DNA of 64,000 nt from Calamus simplicifolius (GCA_900491605.1 UESW01005075.1:248611-312610); one strand, 5' to 3'. Shown: positions 38,697 to 51,201, counted from the stretch's first letter. Made by a program: numbers and translations. Notes: generated by a model from the sequence alone, not told the origin.

Positions 38697-38720
38697 TCTC
38701 TCTCTCTCTCTCTCTCTCTC
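38697..38720. repeat. TC microsatellite, 12 units
   Basis: Perfect (TC)12 run. Confidence 0.95.
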
Positions 38721-39021
38721 ATATTCTTCCACTACCTAGCTCAAGTCACAGCACATTGAATTGAGCCTAGCTAGAGGTGATAGCAAGGCTCCAGTTGATC
38801 TCACTCCCTGTCTTGAAGGTAGTACCAGTTTGATATGACAATTGAGCTCCATTATTCCTTTGTTTTGTCTTTATAGTTTATAGTTTATGATCCGCACTGT
38901 AAAAGGTTGGTGAGGAAATTATGAACTAAACTCGGACGTTAAAAGACCACCCACCGTCTGCCTTCTTTCTTCTGCTCTGCCAGAGACGTAAATGCACTAG
39001 CCTGGCTCTCCCAATTTCTCC

Positions 39022-39022
<1 letters not shown>

Positions 39023-39056
<34 letters not shown>
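39023..39056. repeat. AG microsatellite, 17 units
   Basis: Perfect (AG)17 run ending in GCGCGC. Confidence 0.95.
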
Positions 39057-39060
<4 letters not shown>

Positions 39061-40289
39061 CTCTTTTAATAAGCTTAAGGAAAAGAAGCTAAACTTAAAT
39101 AGCCTTCAAACTATTGAACAGCATCCAGTGTTTTCCTTTCCTTCCGAAATAGCTGATGCCAGCAATTAATTACAGAGAGGACTGAGTGTGGAACTGGGGC
39201 AGCTTTGTGCTGCAAAGTTTGGCTCATACAATTACATCATCCATGATAGAATTGATTCTCCTCCTGATCCAAAAAAGTACATTCTGATCTTGAATAGTTT
39301 GGCAATAATGGTGCATGTGATCATGGGGAATCATAATTTATTATGAGGCCATTTTTCCTTTTTAGATAAAAACAACCAGATTTATTGTACTTCCACCAAC
39401 CATGTCCTTGGTTCAAAATTTGATATTTCAAACTCTTTATTTCAATTTTTTTCAAAATATAAAACTCCATCCCCGTGTTTCAATGTATGTGTAATAAATA
39501 TAAAAATTATTTTGTTCTCAATTTTCTTTTAAACAAGAGAAGAGATGGGAGGATTCCAACACCATCATGGAAGCAATGGAATGGTGAGAATTTCTTTTCT
39601 TTTTTACTTCCAATAATTTTATAAACAATATAATTTTATATTCATAAACAAATTCTTTAACATCTGACAAGTTTCTAAGAAGTCTAATTTTTTTTTTCAG
39701 TGCTTAGATAATAAATAGCTGCCTAAAAGTTCTCTTCACTGACCCCTTTGTTCCACAGTTAAGTGCTGCATGGAATATGGGAATGGATGCGAAAGAAAGT
39801 AGGATAGTTGTAATTCTACCTCTGATTCAAAATATTTTTGACATATAAGTTGATATATATATATATCAATTTTGAGGCATGCACTTGTCTTGTATCTTTT
39901 CCTCGGATCTTTAATTAAGCTGTACATCATTTCAAAGATTCTTGGATGAGTGATGAGTGTATGTGGAGAAAATATCCTTGGTCTCCTTTATCCTTAAAAA
40001 TATGGATTTTGAGTTTGAAAACTAAAATGTTGGGCATCGCACTGAACAAGATTCATAAACTTCTGTGTTGCATAACGGTTCCACAGTGATGCCACCTAGA
40101 ACCATCACCAAGTTAAACTAATATCTAGCAACATATTTTTCTTGAAAAAATAGTTGTTGCATTTTAAAGATTTTATTGAAGAAAATTGGTTGATTTTGGC
40201 CATCTAGAAATACCATATTGCAACTTAAAAATTTGAGAAATATAGATGGTATGTAACACCATATATCATATATAATATTAATAATCATT

Positions 40290-42765
40290 AGAGGTTGACA
40301 TATAAGTTTTACTTATTGAAAGTTGACTAGCATATATCCCATGCAATGCATGGCATATAGTTTTTTTATCCTTTAATTGATTACTCTTGAAATAGAATAT
40401 AGTAATTTAATAAATTTCAATGAATCAAAAGCTTTAATAGCTAAATTTTTACTATACATTAGATAATGAACTTAGTGATGGTCAAGCTAAAACTATTGTA
40501 ATTAGTTTTATCTCATGTATAATTTTTATTTCTATTGTTGTTACTGAGTTTAAATATAATGTAATAATATAAAAAATTATAAAAATAAAATGTTTCAACC
40601 ATCAAATTTTTCATGGCACATTGAGTAATAATTTTAATAATGGTTGAGCACATTAATATTGATAATTATGGTGAACGAAGAATTTGCATAAGTTGAATCT
40701 CTATTTTAGAAATATACTAGCATGCAATATATAGGATGCATGTGATATAATACTCTTATCTTTTTTTTTGGTTAAAATTTTATTACATCTTAAGTAATGA
40801 ACTTTGATGATGGTTAAATAGAAATGCCTCACATGATATGTAAGGTATGATTTTACTTCTTTCTAATTGTTCTTGAAAGAATATAGCAATATAAAAAATT
40901 ATAATAAATAAAAAATCTAATAGCTAAATTTTTGTTATATATTAGATAATAAACTTTAATGATGTATAAACAAATACTCCTAACATTTATACTAATCTCA
41001 TGTATGGTTGTCTTCTCTTATTCTAATTATTCTTGAAATAATGTAATTAAATAACAATTATAATAAACAAGATGTTTCTATTATCAAATTTTCATTGCAT
41101 GTTATATAATTAACTTTAATAATGATCAAGTATTTTAATACTGATGTCCACATGACGAAGGGAGAACTCTATATAAATTAAAACTTTATTTTAGATATAT
41201 AATTGCATATAACTCATGTGATGCATGGTGTATGTTTATTTAATTTTATAATTAAATTTTTATTGTACATTAAGCAATGGACTTTAATAATGATTAATTT
41301 TTTTTTTGTTATTATACTAACTTTAGACAATAAAGGATGTAGGTTTTGTGTTTACTTTTTTTTATTTATCTTTGGAATGCAATACATTGACGTAATTTAT
41401 AATAAATATAAGGCTTTAGTAATTAAAATTTTATTTTATATTAGATGTACTTTAATAATGGTTGAACAAACTTCTATCATTCATACTAACCCTAAGAATG
41501 GTAGTTTTCTTTTGATCTAACTATAATATAATAATTATAATAAATAAAAAGTTTTATTATAAAATCTCTATTGCATATTATGCAAGAATTTTAATGATGT
41601 CCAAGTATTTTAATACCAACATCTATATGGCAACTGAAAAATTAAGCCTCTATTTTAGATATATACTACATATAATCTATGATGAACATGATATGTTTTT
41701 TCTCCTTCTTGTCACTAAATTTCTATTGTACATTAAGAAACTTTAATAATGAACTTTGATGATGAATATATAGAAATTCCCATCATTAATATCAACTCTA
41801 CTTATGATTTTCTCTTCTTCTCAAAATCTCTTGAATGCAATATAATAATATAAAAACTAGAATAAATAAAATGTTTCAATAACTCAATTTTTATTGCATA
41901 TTAAACAATGAACTTTAATGATAGATGGATACATTAACACTAATATTTATGGCAGATGAAGAGTTTTATGTAAGCCTCTATTTTCGATATATACTAGCAT
42001 ATAACCACACGATGCATATGATGCAGTTTTTTCTTATTCTATATGAAGCGATAAATTTTAATGATGATTAAACATAAACTTTTGTTCTTAATATTGATCC
42101 TACATGATACACAATGCATAGCAATGTAATAAACTATAATAAATAGAATGTTTTAATAGCTTGGTTTTTATTATACATTAGACAATAAATTTTAATGATA
42201 GTTAAGTAGAGACTCTTATCATTGCAAAATTATAATAATAAATTATTTAAATTTAATATGATAATATAATAAATTATAAAATAGAAATATTTAATGGCTA
42301 AATTTTCATTGAATATCAAACAATAAACTTGAACAATTATCAAGCTTATTAATACATGTGTCCACATGATGAAAGATGAACTTTATATAAGCTAAGTACT
42401 CATTTTAGATACATCCTAGTATAAAACCTTTGTGATGTATGGATATAATTTTTTTTTTATAGATGAATTTTTATTGCATATTAAGCAAAGAACTTTGATG
42501 ATAGTTGAATAAAAATTTTCATCTTTAATACCAGCAACACATGGTAAGCAAAGTATATATATATTTTATCCCTTCTATAATTATCATTGTAATATAATAT
42601 ATAATGCAATACATTATAAGAAGTATAAGACTTTAATAGATAAATTTTTGTTATATTTATCAATACAATTTTGTAACAATTGTATACATTAATATTGATA
42701 TTTACATGGCAAATAGAAAATTCTGCATAGCTTGATCTTTTATTTTAGACACATATATAATACAT
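40290..42765. repeat. Decayed tandem array of a 320-490 bp AT-rich unit (about six copies)
   Basis: The same order of words recurs. First comes a block like CTATTTTAGATATATACTAG followed by CATATAAC and CATGTGATGCATG. Then TAAATTTTTATTGCATATTA, AACTTTAATGATG, TCATTAATACTAA, AATTATAATAAATAAAATGT, a second copy of the ATTGCATATTA/AACTTTAATGATG block, and CCACATGGCGAA-like words. The TTTTAGATATATACTAGC anchor occurs near 40325 (partial), 40704, 41190, 41655, 41982, 42404 and 42743, giving spacings of about 380, 487, 465, 327, 422 and 339 bp. The copies are strongly diverged with indels, pointing to an old array. I see no coding content. Confidence 0.75.
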
Positions 42766-43183
42766 TAATCAAACTTGAAGATTTACTTATAAAAATGAAT
42801 ATTACTAATTGGTTACATGTATCACAAAATAGAAGTAACTTACAATATAGCTTTCTTTTTAAATTTTTAATAATATATATATTTATTACATAAAATTTTG
42901 AAAAAAAAGAAAATAAGGATAAATCCTATAAATCAACCTCAATATGAATCAAGGTTTGATGATTTATAAAGACCTATCCCATATCACAATCCAAAGGAAA
43001 TGGGCATGCCCTTGTTTGATGATCATGAATGAGCGGATATTTTGAGCATGAGATCTACCATCCCTCTCCTATCAACTTCATGTTCCCACCATTTGCTTCT
43101 CTGGCCAAGGTGGCCACGGTTAGCCCTCTATAACTTGGGGGGCATTTATGTCCTACCACTGGAGTTCAACGAGTGTTAGCCAC

Positions 43184-43880
43184 TGTTAGAAAAATAAGTT
43201 TGATTTTGCAAAAATACCTTCATAGAAATTATTAAAAATTTATTCTAAAAATTTAAATGTATAAAGAAATTAAAATCAAAATAAGTTGAGAATCAAGCTG
43301 AATCGAGGCATGTTAGACACTGCCTAAGGATCAGTTTTCACCTCTTGTGTAGTTGTACATCGATCCGGCTCGATCCAAACCTCTCACCACGAGCACGATC
43401 GTATGGAGGTGCAACCCAACGACTCCTTCAGATACCAAAACAAAAAGTTTAGTAAATATCAAAGAATAAGAAATTAATTTAAAACAAAAGATTAAAAGAT
43501 CTGCCTTTGCCTTCCCTGTTAATTTCTTTGGAAGAGAGCCAAAATCATATCAGCAATATAGATAGACTCCAATGAAGCCAGAGAGAAATTTTCTCTTCCT
43601 CTTTTTCTCTTGGTTGCTTGTGCCTGATTAAATAAAGGAGTTGAAGGCCTATTGTTCTTCCACTTCTCTTTATATTAAAGTATTTTGGTTGTTGTCCTCG
43701 TTACCGTTCCTCTCGGAACACCATCATGTGAGCATTCACGGGAAGCATCGCATAATGCTCGAGCGTTCGCTCAAGCGTTTGCGGATGAATGCTTTCATTG
43801 AACGCTCGCTTGCAGCGAGTGTCTAGCCCACATCCCACATGAGCATTTAATGCTCGCATGGGGCTCTTTTTTATTTTAAA
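43184..43880. repeat. Copy 1 of a dispersed direct repeat with an AGCG/CGCT palindromic core
   Basis: Shares ordered blocks with 46925-47365: AAAAATTTAAATGTATAAA, GACTCCAATGAAGC, GAAGGCCTA(T/C)T, TTTATATTAAA, CCGTTCCT, GGAACA and CGAGCGTT...AAGCGTTTGCGGATGAA. Ends in a cluster of GAGCGTTCGCTC-like palindromes (43760-43830). May be a terminal repeat of a decayed retroelement or a separate non-coding repeat family; ends were not resolved. Confidence 0.65.
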
Positions 43881-46800
43881 ACTTTTTTCAATAATCCTTC
43901 ATAAAAGTTTTAAATTAAAAATAAAATAAAAAATAAAAAAATAAAATTAATATAATAAAATTTTAGGGCATCTTATGCTGCGCAATGAGTGAGGTATCCT
44001 ATGGACTTGAACCTCACTTAGTATTGATTGTATACACCTGAAGGAACCATAGTGGATTAAACCTTGAACTAGGTCTTGACTCAGACTTCTACTATCACAC
44101 ATATAGTATGGATCAATTGGGTTTAAGCGGTCAGTGCATATTAAAGGCCTTGCACTTAGTATCTTGATTTTTCATGAGAATTTATTAAGGTTAGCCCAAA
44201 CCTATAGTCACGGCCTAATATGATAATTCTCATATAGGTGGATCTTCAAGGGTATTTGTGACTAATACCCTAGAGACAACCTGCCTTGGATCCATTAAGA
44301 GTATAACTCAACCTTACACAGATTTACTTTATCACTTTATAAGAGCACTTATCATAGGGATGGATGAATTTTTTTAAAATTTGTGCTCTAATATGATCAC
44401 TCAATCAGTTTCGTTTCTACCACATTGAACCTCCTTCATGGGATCTTCAATCAAGAGGTAGGGTATCTACGGCTAGTGACCAAATAATGGGCTTAAGCCC
44501 CATATCCCTCGATGAATCTAGGACTCCACTCCTAGATAATTTCTTGGTTAATTGATTTGTCAAATTCTTCTCAGACCTGTCAAATTCCAAGGAAATACCA
44601 CAACATGTAGCACTATATCATTGCCTCACTAGCATATGCACTAAAGCATGCCATAAATTGGCATGTCTAAGCCCGGCATGCTACAATATATATATACCAG
44701 AGCCAGTTTAGCATGAGATTCTTATCCTCAAATAAAAGAATTAATATAGATACATTTTGAACATTAATGTACTTGCTTCTGAAATGGACCATCATAGCCA
44801 TAAAGAACAAGTCTTATTCAAACTATTAAGGAATGATAATTGTACAAAATGCAGATAAATAATCATCATCTATGTAATATTTAAAAGTATCATTTAGTAA
44901 AACATGCAAATATAACTGTAAGTACTAACAAATCAAACTAATGAAATGCTGCTAGTTCACTTTCTACCATAACTAGCACATCATGTAAATGTCCAAGAAC
45001 ATCATTGCTTAGTTATATTGTAGTCCAAGGATCACTTGCAGCATGAAATATGATAAGCATGCACCGTTCCATATCTTTTTCCTACATACTGGTTTTTCAG
45101 GCTTATCAGCATGGTGTTGTTATATCAGTTGGCATGCTACAATACACAGATATACCATAAGTAAAAAGAGCATATAACAATCTAACTACAACTTTCAGTA
45201 AATATTATACTTGTCAAACTAAGTACCTTAAACAATATTGCTTTATTGCTAGATTGCATATTAAAATTGTTAATATAGCAAATCAAGCTCATCTTAGTCA
45301 CATTTGATAGCAATTAACATGCATAATTGATTGAAACATGCACAATTGATTGCTAAGCAACAAAAAGCTACATCTAAAAAAAAATGAGATCCAATCTTTT
45401 TAGCAAATATCAAAGTAAAAGGGTGACAATAAAGTCAATTGAAGACTCAAATCTTTAACGTGGTAGACTACATAGTGATATGTTTGTATATGGAGAAATA
45501 AGTTGATTTTTTCTCATGCTCATTTAAATTACCCATAATAATATCTTTCTTAATGGGCCAGCCTAACTAAATATTGGCCAAAAATTAATGCATCGCACTC
45601 CTTGGTTTTTCATATGTTGAACTAAACCAAAATGTCCCGTGATATTGATAAAGAAATATAATAACTTATGAGTGAGGATAATTAAGCTATAACTAACAAT
45701 CAAAAGACCAGCAATAATACCATTTGAAGGTTTGATAGGATTTTTGCAAATAACAAGAAGGGAGTATGATAATTATAATCAAATGCAAATAAATATTATA
45801 TGTAAGTTAATCATATGCATAACAATTTTTTTAAAGCAAAATAGCATAAAATATGATTTCTTTAATAATTTTTAACTAAAAAATTGAGTTCACAATACAA
45901 ACTAGACAACTATTTGACTCCAACATAACAAAACAAAGTTTCAAGTGCTGCTCTGTGCTGGGCCAGTATGGGTACCCAGCAAGGGTTGTCACAGCAGTCA
46001 GTAATCTTTAAAATATATTTAAGTAAAATTAGTGTAAAATCTATTTGGTAAAGCCCCCAACCAACAACACCAATAGTTGAAATCTTGGGACAGATTGCAT
46101 TTGACAAACTTTCAAAAATGAATTATGATATAAATATTGATATGAACATCTCAAGTATAAAAAGGAAGGAATCATGTACAAGAGCTAACGAGCATGTAAA
46201 TTCTCAACTGATTAAAAAATTTGCTCATAACAAGCTTTCCTGCTTTTTATCTTCTGTCCAACAAGAACATAATTTTGCACAGTTTTCCAACATTGCCTGG
46301 AACATGGTACCAAAGCACAGAAAGCATAGACAGTCCTATTTGAGAATAATAAACCCACAGAATTTTTGACACGATGCCCTCTAACCCTTTTTCTTGCGCG
46401 TGCAAGAATTCAATCTAGCTTCAATAATTCTGAACTTGACCATTATGTTAGATTTTAATTTCAATTAGCATGTAGCCATGAATCTGCAAAGGACAAGTTC
46501 TCATGCTTAACGCCATCTCATATCATGTGATTTTGCTAATTCAAAATAGAGTTGGCAGTATTGATTTTGCATTCCACAGTAATGTCAAGCTAAATAACAC
46601 ACCATTTCAATTTTTTTTAAGGCATAAAGAAAAAAAATGTAAACTTACTTCAACTTCTGTTATTTGACAATGTTTTAAACCATTTTTTTTTTACCTTAAT
46701 ATTTTTTAAAAAATCATGACAAAAAATAGTTACGTTCTTTTATGTCATCTCATGGAATATGCAATGCCAAATTTAACATAATTCCAAAACTACGCTCAAA

Positions 46801-46924
46801 TGCCATGATTGGACAATATATAAACCATGAGTCAGAGATAAAGTAAACATTTTAAAAATTAATAATTAATTAAACAATTTAAATGATACTTACAATAAAA
46901 AAAAGTTTAGTAATTTTTAAAAAA
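43881..46924. other. Sequence between the two direct repeats; no gene recognised
   Basis: The part 43960-44720 reads like long terminal repeat or retroelement leader sequence (conserved-looking blocks such as CACTAGCATATGCACTAAAG) without coding potential. The rest is AT-rich. The open frame 46085-46369 has no recognisable features. If the flanking repeats are LTRs, this is a non-autonomous internal region with no gag or pol. Confidence 0.4.
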
Positions 46925-47365
46925 CTGATCCTTAGTACTAAAAATTTAAATGTATAAAAAAATTAAAATTAAAATAAATTAAGAATCAAGCCTAGATCAA
47001 AAAGTGTTAGATACCGCCTCCTTTAATGTCCAAAAGAAAAATTAGTAAACATCAATAAAAAATTAAACAAAAAATTAAATTTAAAATAAAAGATTAAAAG
47101 AAAATTAAATTTAAAATAAAAAAATTAAAAGACCTGCTTTTGTTTGTTTTTTATTAATAAATTTATTTTCGGAAGAGAGACTCCAATGAAGCTAAAATTG
47201 AAGGCCTACTATTCTTTCACTTCTTTTTATATTAAAATAATTTAGCCGTTATCCTCGCTGCCGTTCCTTCCGGAACGCAGCGTTCGCGGGAACATCGCAT
47301 AAGCGAACGCTCGAGCGTTTGCGGATGAACGCTTAGCGAGCGTTCAGCCCACGTCCGCGTGGTTC
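46925..47365. repeat. Copy 2 of the dispersed direct repeat, adjoining the HIPP promoter
   Basis: Same block order as 43184-43880. The core is cleaner and GC-rich (AAGCGAACGCTCGAGCGTTT and GCGAGCGTTCAGCCC, 47302-47350), with a TTTTTATATTAAAATAA TATA-like stretch at about 47226-47242. It ends at a T tract (47366-47389) about 190 bp before the HIPP start codon, so it forms the proximal upstream DNA of that gene. Confidence 0.65.
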
Positions 47366-47447
47366 CTTTTTTTTTTTTTTTTTTTTTTTCAACAGCCACC
47401 TCCTCCCCCACACCGCGCCTGCTTAACCCTTAAGTTAGTGCCACCTT

Positions 47448-47484
<37 letters not shown>

Positions 47485-47580
47485 TCCCGTTCCCTCTCCT
47501 CTTTTCACTTTCCTTCATTCCTCGCTCTCTCTCTCTCTCTCCTCCACTACCACCATCTCTTTATTCCCACTCTTTCTCTC
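47366..47580 (+). promoter_or_regulatory. Promoter-proximal region and CT-rich 5' leader of the HIPP gene
   Basis: Contains a T tract (47366-47389), a perfect (CT)16 run (47449-47480) and a second CT run (47525-47542) before ATG 47581. Pyrimidine-rich leaders of this kind are common in plant genes and CT/GA runs can bind BBR/BPC factors. No TATA box lies within this stretch; the nearest TATA-like sequence is in the repeat upstream. Confidence 0.6.
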
Positions 47581-48736
47581 ATGGCCTCAGCTGAAGAAGG
47601 TCCAGAGCCACTGAAATACCAGGTACTTGAGCTCTTAATCCTCTGTTGTGCTCTTCTTCTTCTTCTTTTAAAGGAAAAGTTCCATTAGAGAACAAGGTTC
47701 AAAGTGATGGTTTTGTGGTGCTCTAGACTTTGACCTTGAAGGTGTCCATCCACTGTGAGGGCTGCAAGAAGAAAGTGAAGAAGGTCCTCCATAGCATCGA
47801 AGGTGAGCCCTCTGAGTTTAGGCTTCTCCCTCCTCCTTTGTTTTCTTGAGTCTTCACCAAGATTGGATTTTTATTGAGTTTTGTTCTCAAAAACTGAATT
47901 TTTACTGAGTTTTCTTCTGCAAGTTTGAATTTTGATTGGGTTTTCTTGGGAATTTCTCAGGTGTCTATAGGACTACCATCGATTCCCAGCAGCAGAAGGT
48001 GATCGTCACAGGGAACGTTGAGGCGGAGACCCTCATCAAGAAGCTCCTCAAGACCGGGAAGCACGCCGAGCTCTGGCCGGAGAAGAAGCCCAACAACTCC
48101 GGAAACAACAACAGCGGCGGCGGCGGCGGTGGCAAGAAGAACAAGAACAAGAACAAGGCCTCCGGCAACCCAAACGAGCCGTCGGAAAATCCGAACAGCA
48201 ATCAAACCCCCTCCACTGATGATTCTGACGACTCTGCTCATCCCGACGGTGAAGGCCCGAAGAACGGCGGCAAGGATTCCCCGAAGGCCGACAACAAGGA
48301 GGCTGCGAAGCCCCAACCACCTGAGAAACAAGACGGCGCCCCCGCATCTGGCGGCAACGCCGGTGGCGCTGGGGGCGCCGGCGGTGGCGGTGGTAAGAAG
48401 AAAGGGAAGAAAGGCCAGAAGGAGAACAATGGCGGCGGCGGTGAAGCAGCCTCAGAAGACACGGTCAGCAAACCGGCCGCCCCCCCCGCCGCCGCCGGCG
48501 GTGGAGGCACACCGAGCTTGCCGGTGTTCAATTATCCAGTGTACCCGACAACGCAGCCGCCGGCCTATGTAGTGAGCTACAGCTCCGTGCAACCGAGTGC
48601 GAGCTACGGCGGTGCCTACTACCCGATGCCGATGAATCAGAGCAGCTACTTCTACTCCGGTGCGACGGTGGCGGCGGCGCCAGGTTCGTATTATATCTTT
48701 AGTGATGAGAATGCCAATGCCTGCAGAATCATGTGA
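47581..48736 (+). CDS. Heavy-metal-associated isoprenylated plant protein (HIPP), 297 residues
   Basis: Exons 47581-47622, 47727-47802 and 47961-48736; introns phase 0 and phase 1, with donors GTACTT and GTGAGC. Residues 15-75 form an HMA (ferredoxin-like) domain with the metal-binding Cys24-Glu-Gly-Cys27 in VSIHCEGCKKKVKKVLHSIE, followed by GVYRTTIDSQQQKVIVTGNV and LIKKLLKTGKHAELWPEKK. The middle (about 80-210) is Gly/Lys/Pro/Asn-rich and probably disordered, with Lys clusters. The tail is Tyr/Pro/Ser-rich and ends in CRIM, a CaaX box whose final Met favours farnesylation, so membrane or nuclear association is expected. HIPPs bind heavy metals or act as metal-linked scaffolds in stress and pathogen responses. 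An ATG at 47936 extends the exon-3 frame but is intronic; the spliced start gives the complete HMA domain. Overlapping GC-rich frames are shadows. Confidence 0.95.
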
Positions 48737-48861
48737 GGAAGCTTCCGGCCGCGCCGGCGTTGGCGGTCGCCGGAGTCCTGATTTCCTGCAGGCCTTTTGT
48801 TCCTTCCCTTGGTGCAGTTCAATTTGTAGTAGCTCCAGGTGTTAAGACTGAAAGTATGGAA

Positions 48862-48902
48862 GTATGTATGTATGAATGAATGCATGAACGAATGAATGAA
48901 TG
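48862..48902. repeat. GTAT/GAAT tetranucleotide repeat in the HIPP 3' UTR
   Basis: Imperfect run of four-base units (GTAT then GAAT) starting about 125 bp after the stop codon, probably within the 3' UTR. Confidence 0.85.
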
Positions 48903-50452
48903 TGAGAGTGTTATGCTTATATTAGTGCAAGTATAATGGTGCAAAGTGGAGGTGAACTGGTGAAGATTGCAGGTTGGATGATTTTTTTGTAGTTTTTATT
49001 TGAGTAATGGTGAAAGAAGGATGAGAAAAAGATGAGAGGTTGTGGCTTTTTGTTGTCTTTGCATGAAGCAAAGCTGACATCTTGTTTCAGTTTGATTTCC
49101 TTCTTTGTGTGGTATCTGATTCATGTGAGGCCCTTGGTTTAAAGACAGTGCCTGTCTTTGTTTACCTGTTGAAATATCTAAATATAAAAGCAAGCATATT
49201 TGTCTGAGATTAAGTAAAACTTCCCTCACAATGAGGACATGATTGCTTTCCATCTTCCAAGAGGAAATTAGAATAACAAGAAAGGGACACAGATCACAGC
49301 CATATATTGATTTCAGGACTCAATTTGGCACAATGTAGCTTCATCTAAGGATGTCCTTGTGAAGTTTGGTCTAAATTTGCTGTATATAATCTTAGGAATT
49401 CTTTTGGAAGATAGATATTTACAATCTTGTCATGATGATATTATTAAATTGATGCCAAACTTCTTCCTACTCTGTTTTTTAAATCATAGTTTTCTCTAAT
49501 TTATTATAAAAATGACTAATTAAATAATACCATTGGTCTAAATATTCCCTGAGCTCATCAGAAATGATTAAGTAATTCATGAATATTGCAGTCAGTGAAC
49601 TGCTTGTGCATTTCATGTATTGATTCCTCCCCCCCAAATATTTGGTTAGTGATGTTAATCTTGTTGTTTATAATTCTTTTTAAGGTTTTTTTTATAAAAA
49701 ATATATATAACTGATCCTTGAATTCTTTTCTAGCTTTTTGGCTTTTGGATGTCCATTCATCATCACCTGATAGCCTGCAGATTTATCTGAAATGCTTTCA
49801 ATCTCCCCACCCCTCACTCTGTTATCTTAATATAATTTAAAGCATCTTTATGTCATATTGCTTGGAAGAATTTTGAATGGTGGAAGAATTTGAGTGAGGG
49901 GGCCCTTCTTAATAAAGAGAATTCCATCATCCATTCATGTGCAAGTGCAATGGTACATATATTCCTTCAGCCAGTAATGGAGACGAGCACCAAAGGTTAA
50001 GCTTCTTGGGTGAAGTGGCATTTTAACTTCATGTATAGAAGATAAAAAAGTTTATCAACTAAAGATAAAAAAGTTAAGGGGGGGAGAAAGGGATGATATA
50101 AAGAATCACAGGGCCTAGTGTGACTGTGTTGCTTCTTAGAGTTGACTGAGTGTATTTAAGCGTCTGGCCTCTTGGGGCCATCAATTCTAGCCAGTAGCAA
50201 CTAAGGTGAGGTGACTCAACTCTATAACTTACATTGAGCTCCAAAAAGAAATTAGAAAAAAGAGGGAAGAAAGGCTGAAGGCCACCAGTTCTCGGCTAGA
50301 TATTTCCAATCAAGCCCTTTTTTTCCCCAACGTTATTATTATTATTATTTTGTTTAAGTTCCAAGAAGCCCTTAGCTCATCACTTCTGCTACTTTCACAT
50401 AACACTAATCTTAAATGGATGCTAATTATATAATTACATCCGATAATTCAAC

Positions 50453-50494
<42 letters not shown>

Positions 50495-50719
50495 ATTAGA
50501 TTTATAAGGTTTTCTCTGTTGAATGGATAGGGCTCTATGCTGAACATGTTTAAAAGTTATGCTTTGCCCTCCTTAACTTTCAGTTATTTACATAGTTACG
50601 CCTCTTTTCTGAAAAAAAAATAAAAATGTAAGGATGGCTAAGAGCAGCTTTTCTAATAGTAGGAGCAATTTGAAATAAGCATTTTTACGTAAATTCTTCA
50701 ACATATCAACTAACATTTA
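48903..50719. other. Downstream flank of HIPP; no gene recognised
   Basis: Contains the end of the HIPP 3' UTR (poly(A) site not placed) and AT-rich intergenic DNA. Only a TA microsatellite (50455-50491) stands out. Confidence 0.5.
50455..50491. repeat. TA microsatellite, about 18 units
   Basis: Perfect alternating TA run. Confidence 0.95.
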
Positions 50720-50886
50720 AAATTGCTATGTTTGAAGTGCAAATTTTTTTTTTAGGAGTTTCATTTGTACCTAATTTGAAAATATAAGATTAACTGGGGA
50801 AGAATTGTTAATTTTTGATTTTTAAGTTTTTTCAGAAATAAAATATTATTATGAAAATTTGATCCCCTGTCTTCAAATAGCCTTTT
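50720..50886. mobile_element. Degraded copy of the Tourist-like MITE
   Basis: Matches the 3' two thirds of the 27128 element in order: ATGTTTGAAGT, GAGTTTCATTTGTAC, GAAAATATAAGATTAAC, TTTTTGATTTT, AGAAATAAA, GAAAATTTGA and CTTCAAATAGCC in place of CTCCAAACAGTCCC. The left end is not recognisable. Confidence 0.7.
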
Positions 50887-51067
50887 AGAGTGTATAATGG
50901 GTGAAAAAACAAAAATTCTTAGCTTGGGTTTTTTTTTTTGGGTAAACAGAGGGCTGTGATGTCATATCCAAATGGATTTTTTTTATTTATAAGTAATCTT
51001 TAGATTTGGCAATGTGATGGTATCGGTTGTGTAATTTGTAGCCGGAAAAGGTTTAATGCACTATTTT

Positions 51068-51201
51068 TTGGTGCAGCAAAGGCATAGATTGATCGTCTGT
51101 ACATGGCGTGCATGCAATGTACGATAAGGCTCATTAGACCATCGCATGTCAGCATATGTGAACGGTCAATCCGCATGATCGATGTGCGTTTGCTGCACCA
51201 A
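51068..51201. mobile_element. Small inverted-repeat element (134 bp) with 13-bp perfect ends
   Basis: Starts with TTGGTGCAGCAAA and ends with its exact reverse complement TTTGCTGCACCAA. The inside holds further paired words (GATCGTCTGTACATG...CATGATCGATG). No clear target duplication is visible. Probably a very short MITE or foldback of unknown family. Confidence 0.55.

Larger units (their letters stand above)
35668..40289. other. 3' UTR of the coiled-coil gene followed by intergenic DNA with no gene recognised
   Basis: The first few hundred bases must hold the 3' UTR of the upstream gene, but I could not place a poly(A) site with confidence. Open frames such as 36229-36559 on both strands overlap each other and resemble nothing known. 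Three CT/GA microsatellites (37583, 38697, 39023) are the only clear structures. Confidence 0.5.

Noticed and set aside
47446..47688. Ser/Leu-repeat protein
   Set aside because: Created by the CT microsatellites of the HIPP leader, and reads through its first donor site. Similar frames at 52017-52335 and 55351-55602 have the same cause.
48018..48572. A 184-residue Arg/Pro-rich frame and several minus-strand frames over the HIPP exon
   Set aside because: Shadows of the GC-rich HIPP coding exon in other frames.
47936..48736. A single-exon 266-residue protein starting MGFLGNF
   Set aside because: The first residues come from intron sequence ending in CAG at 47960; splicing to upstream exons restores the full HMA domain.
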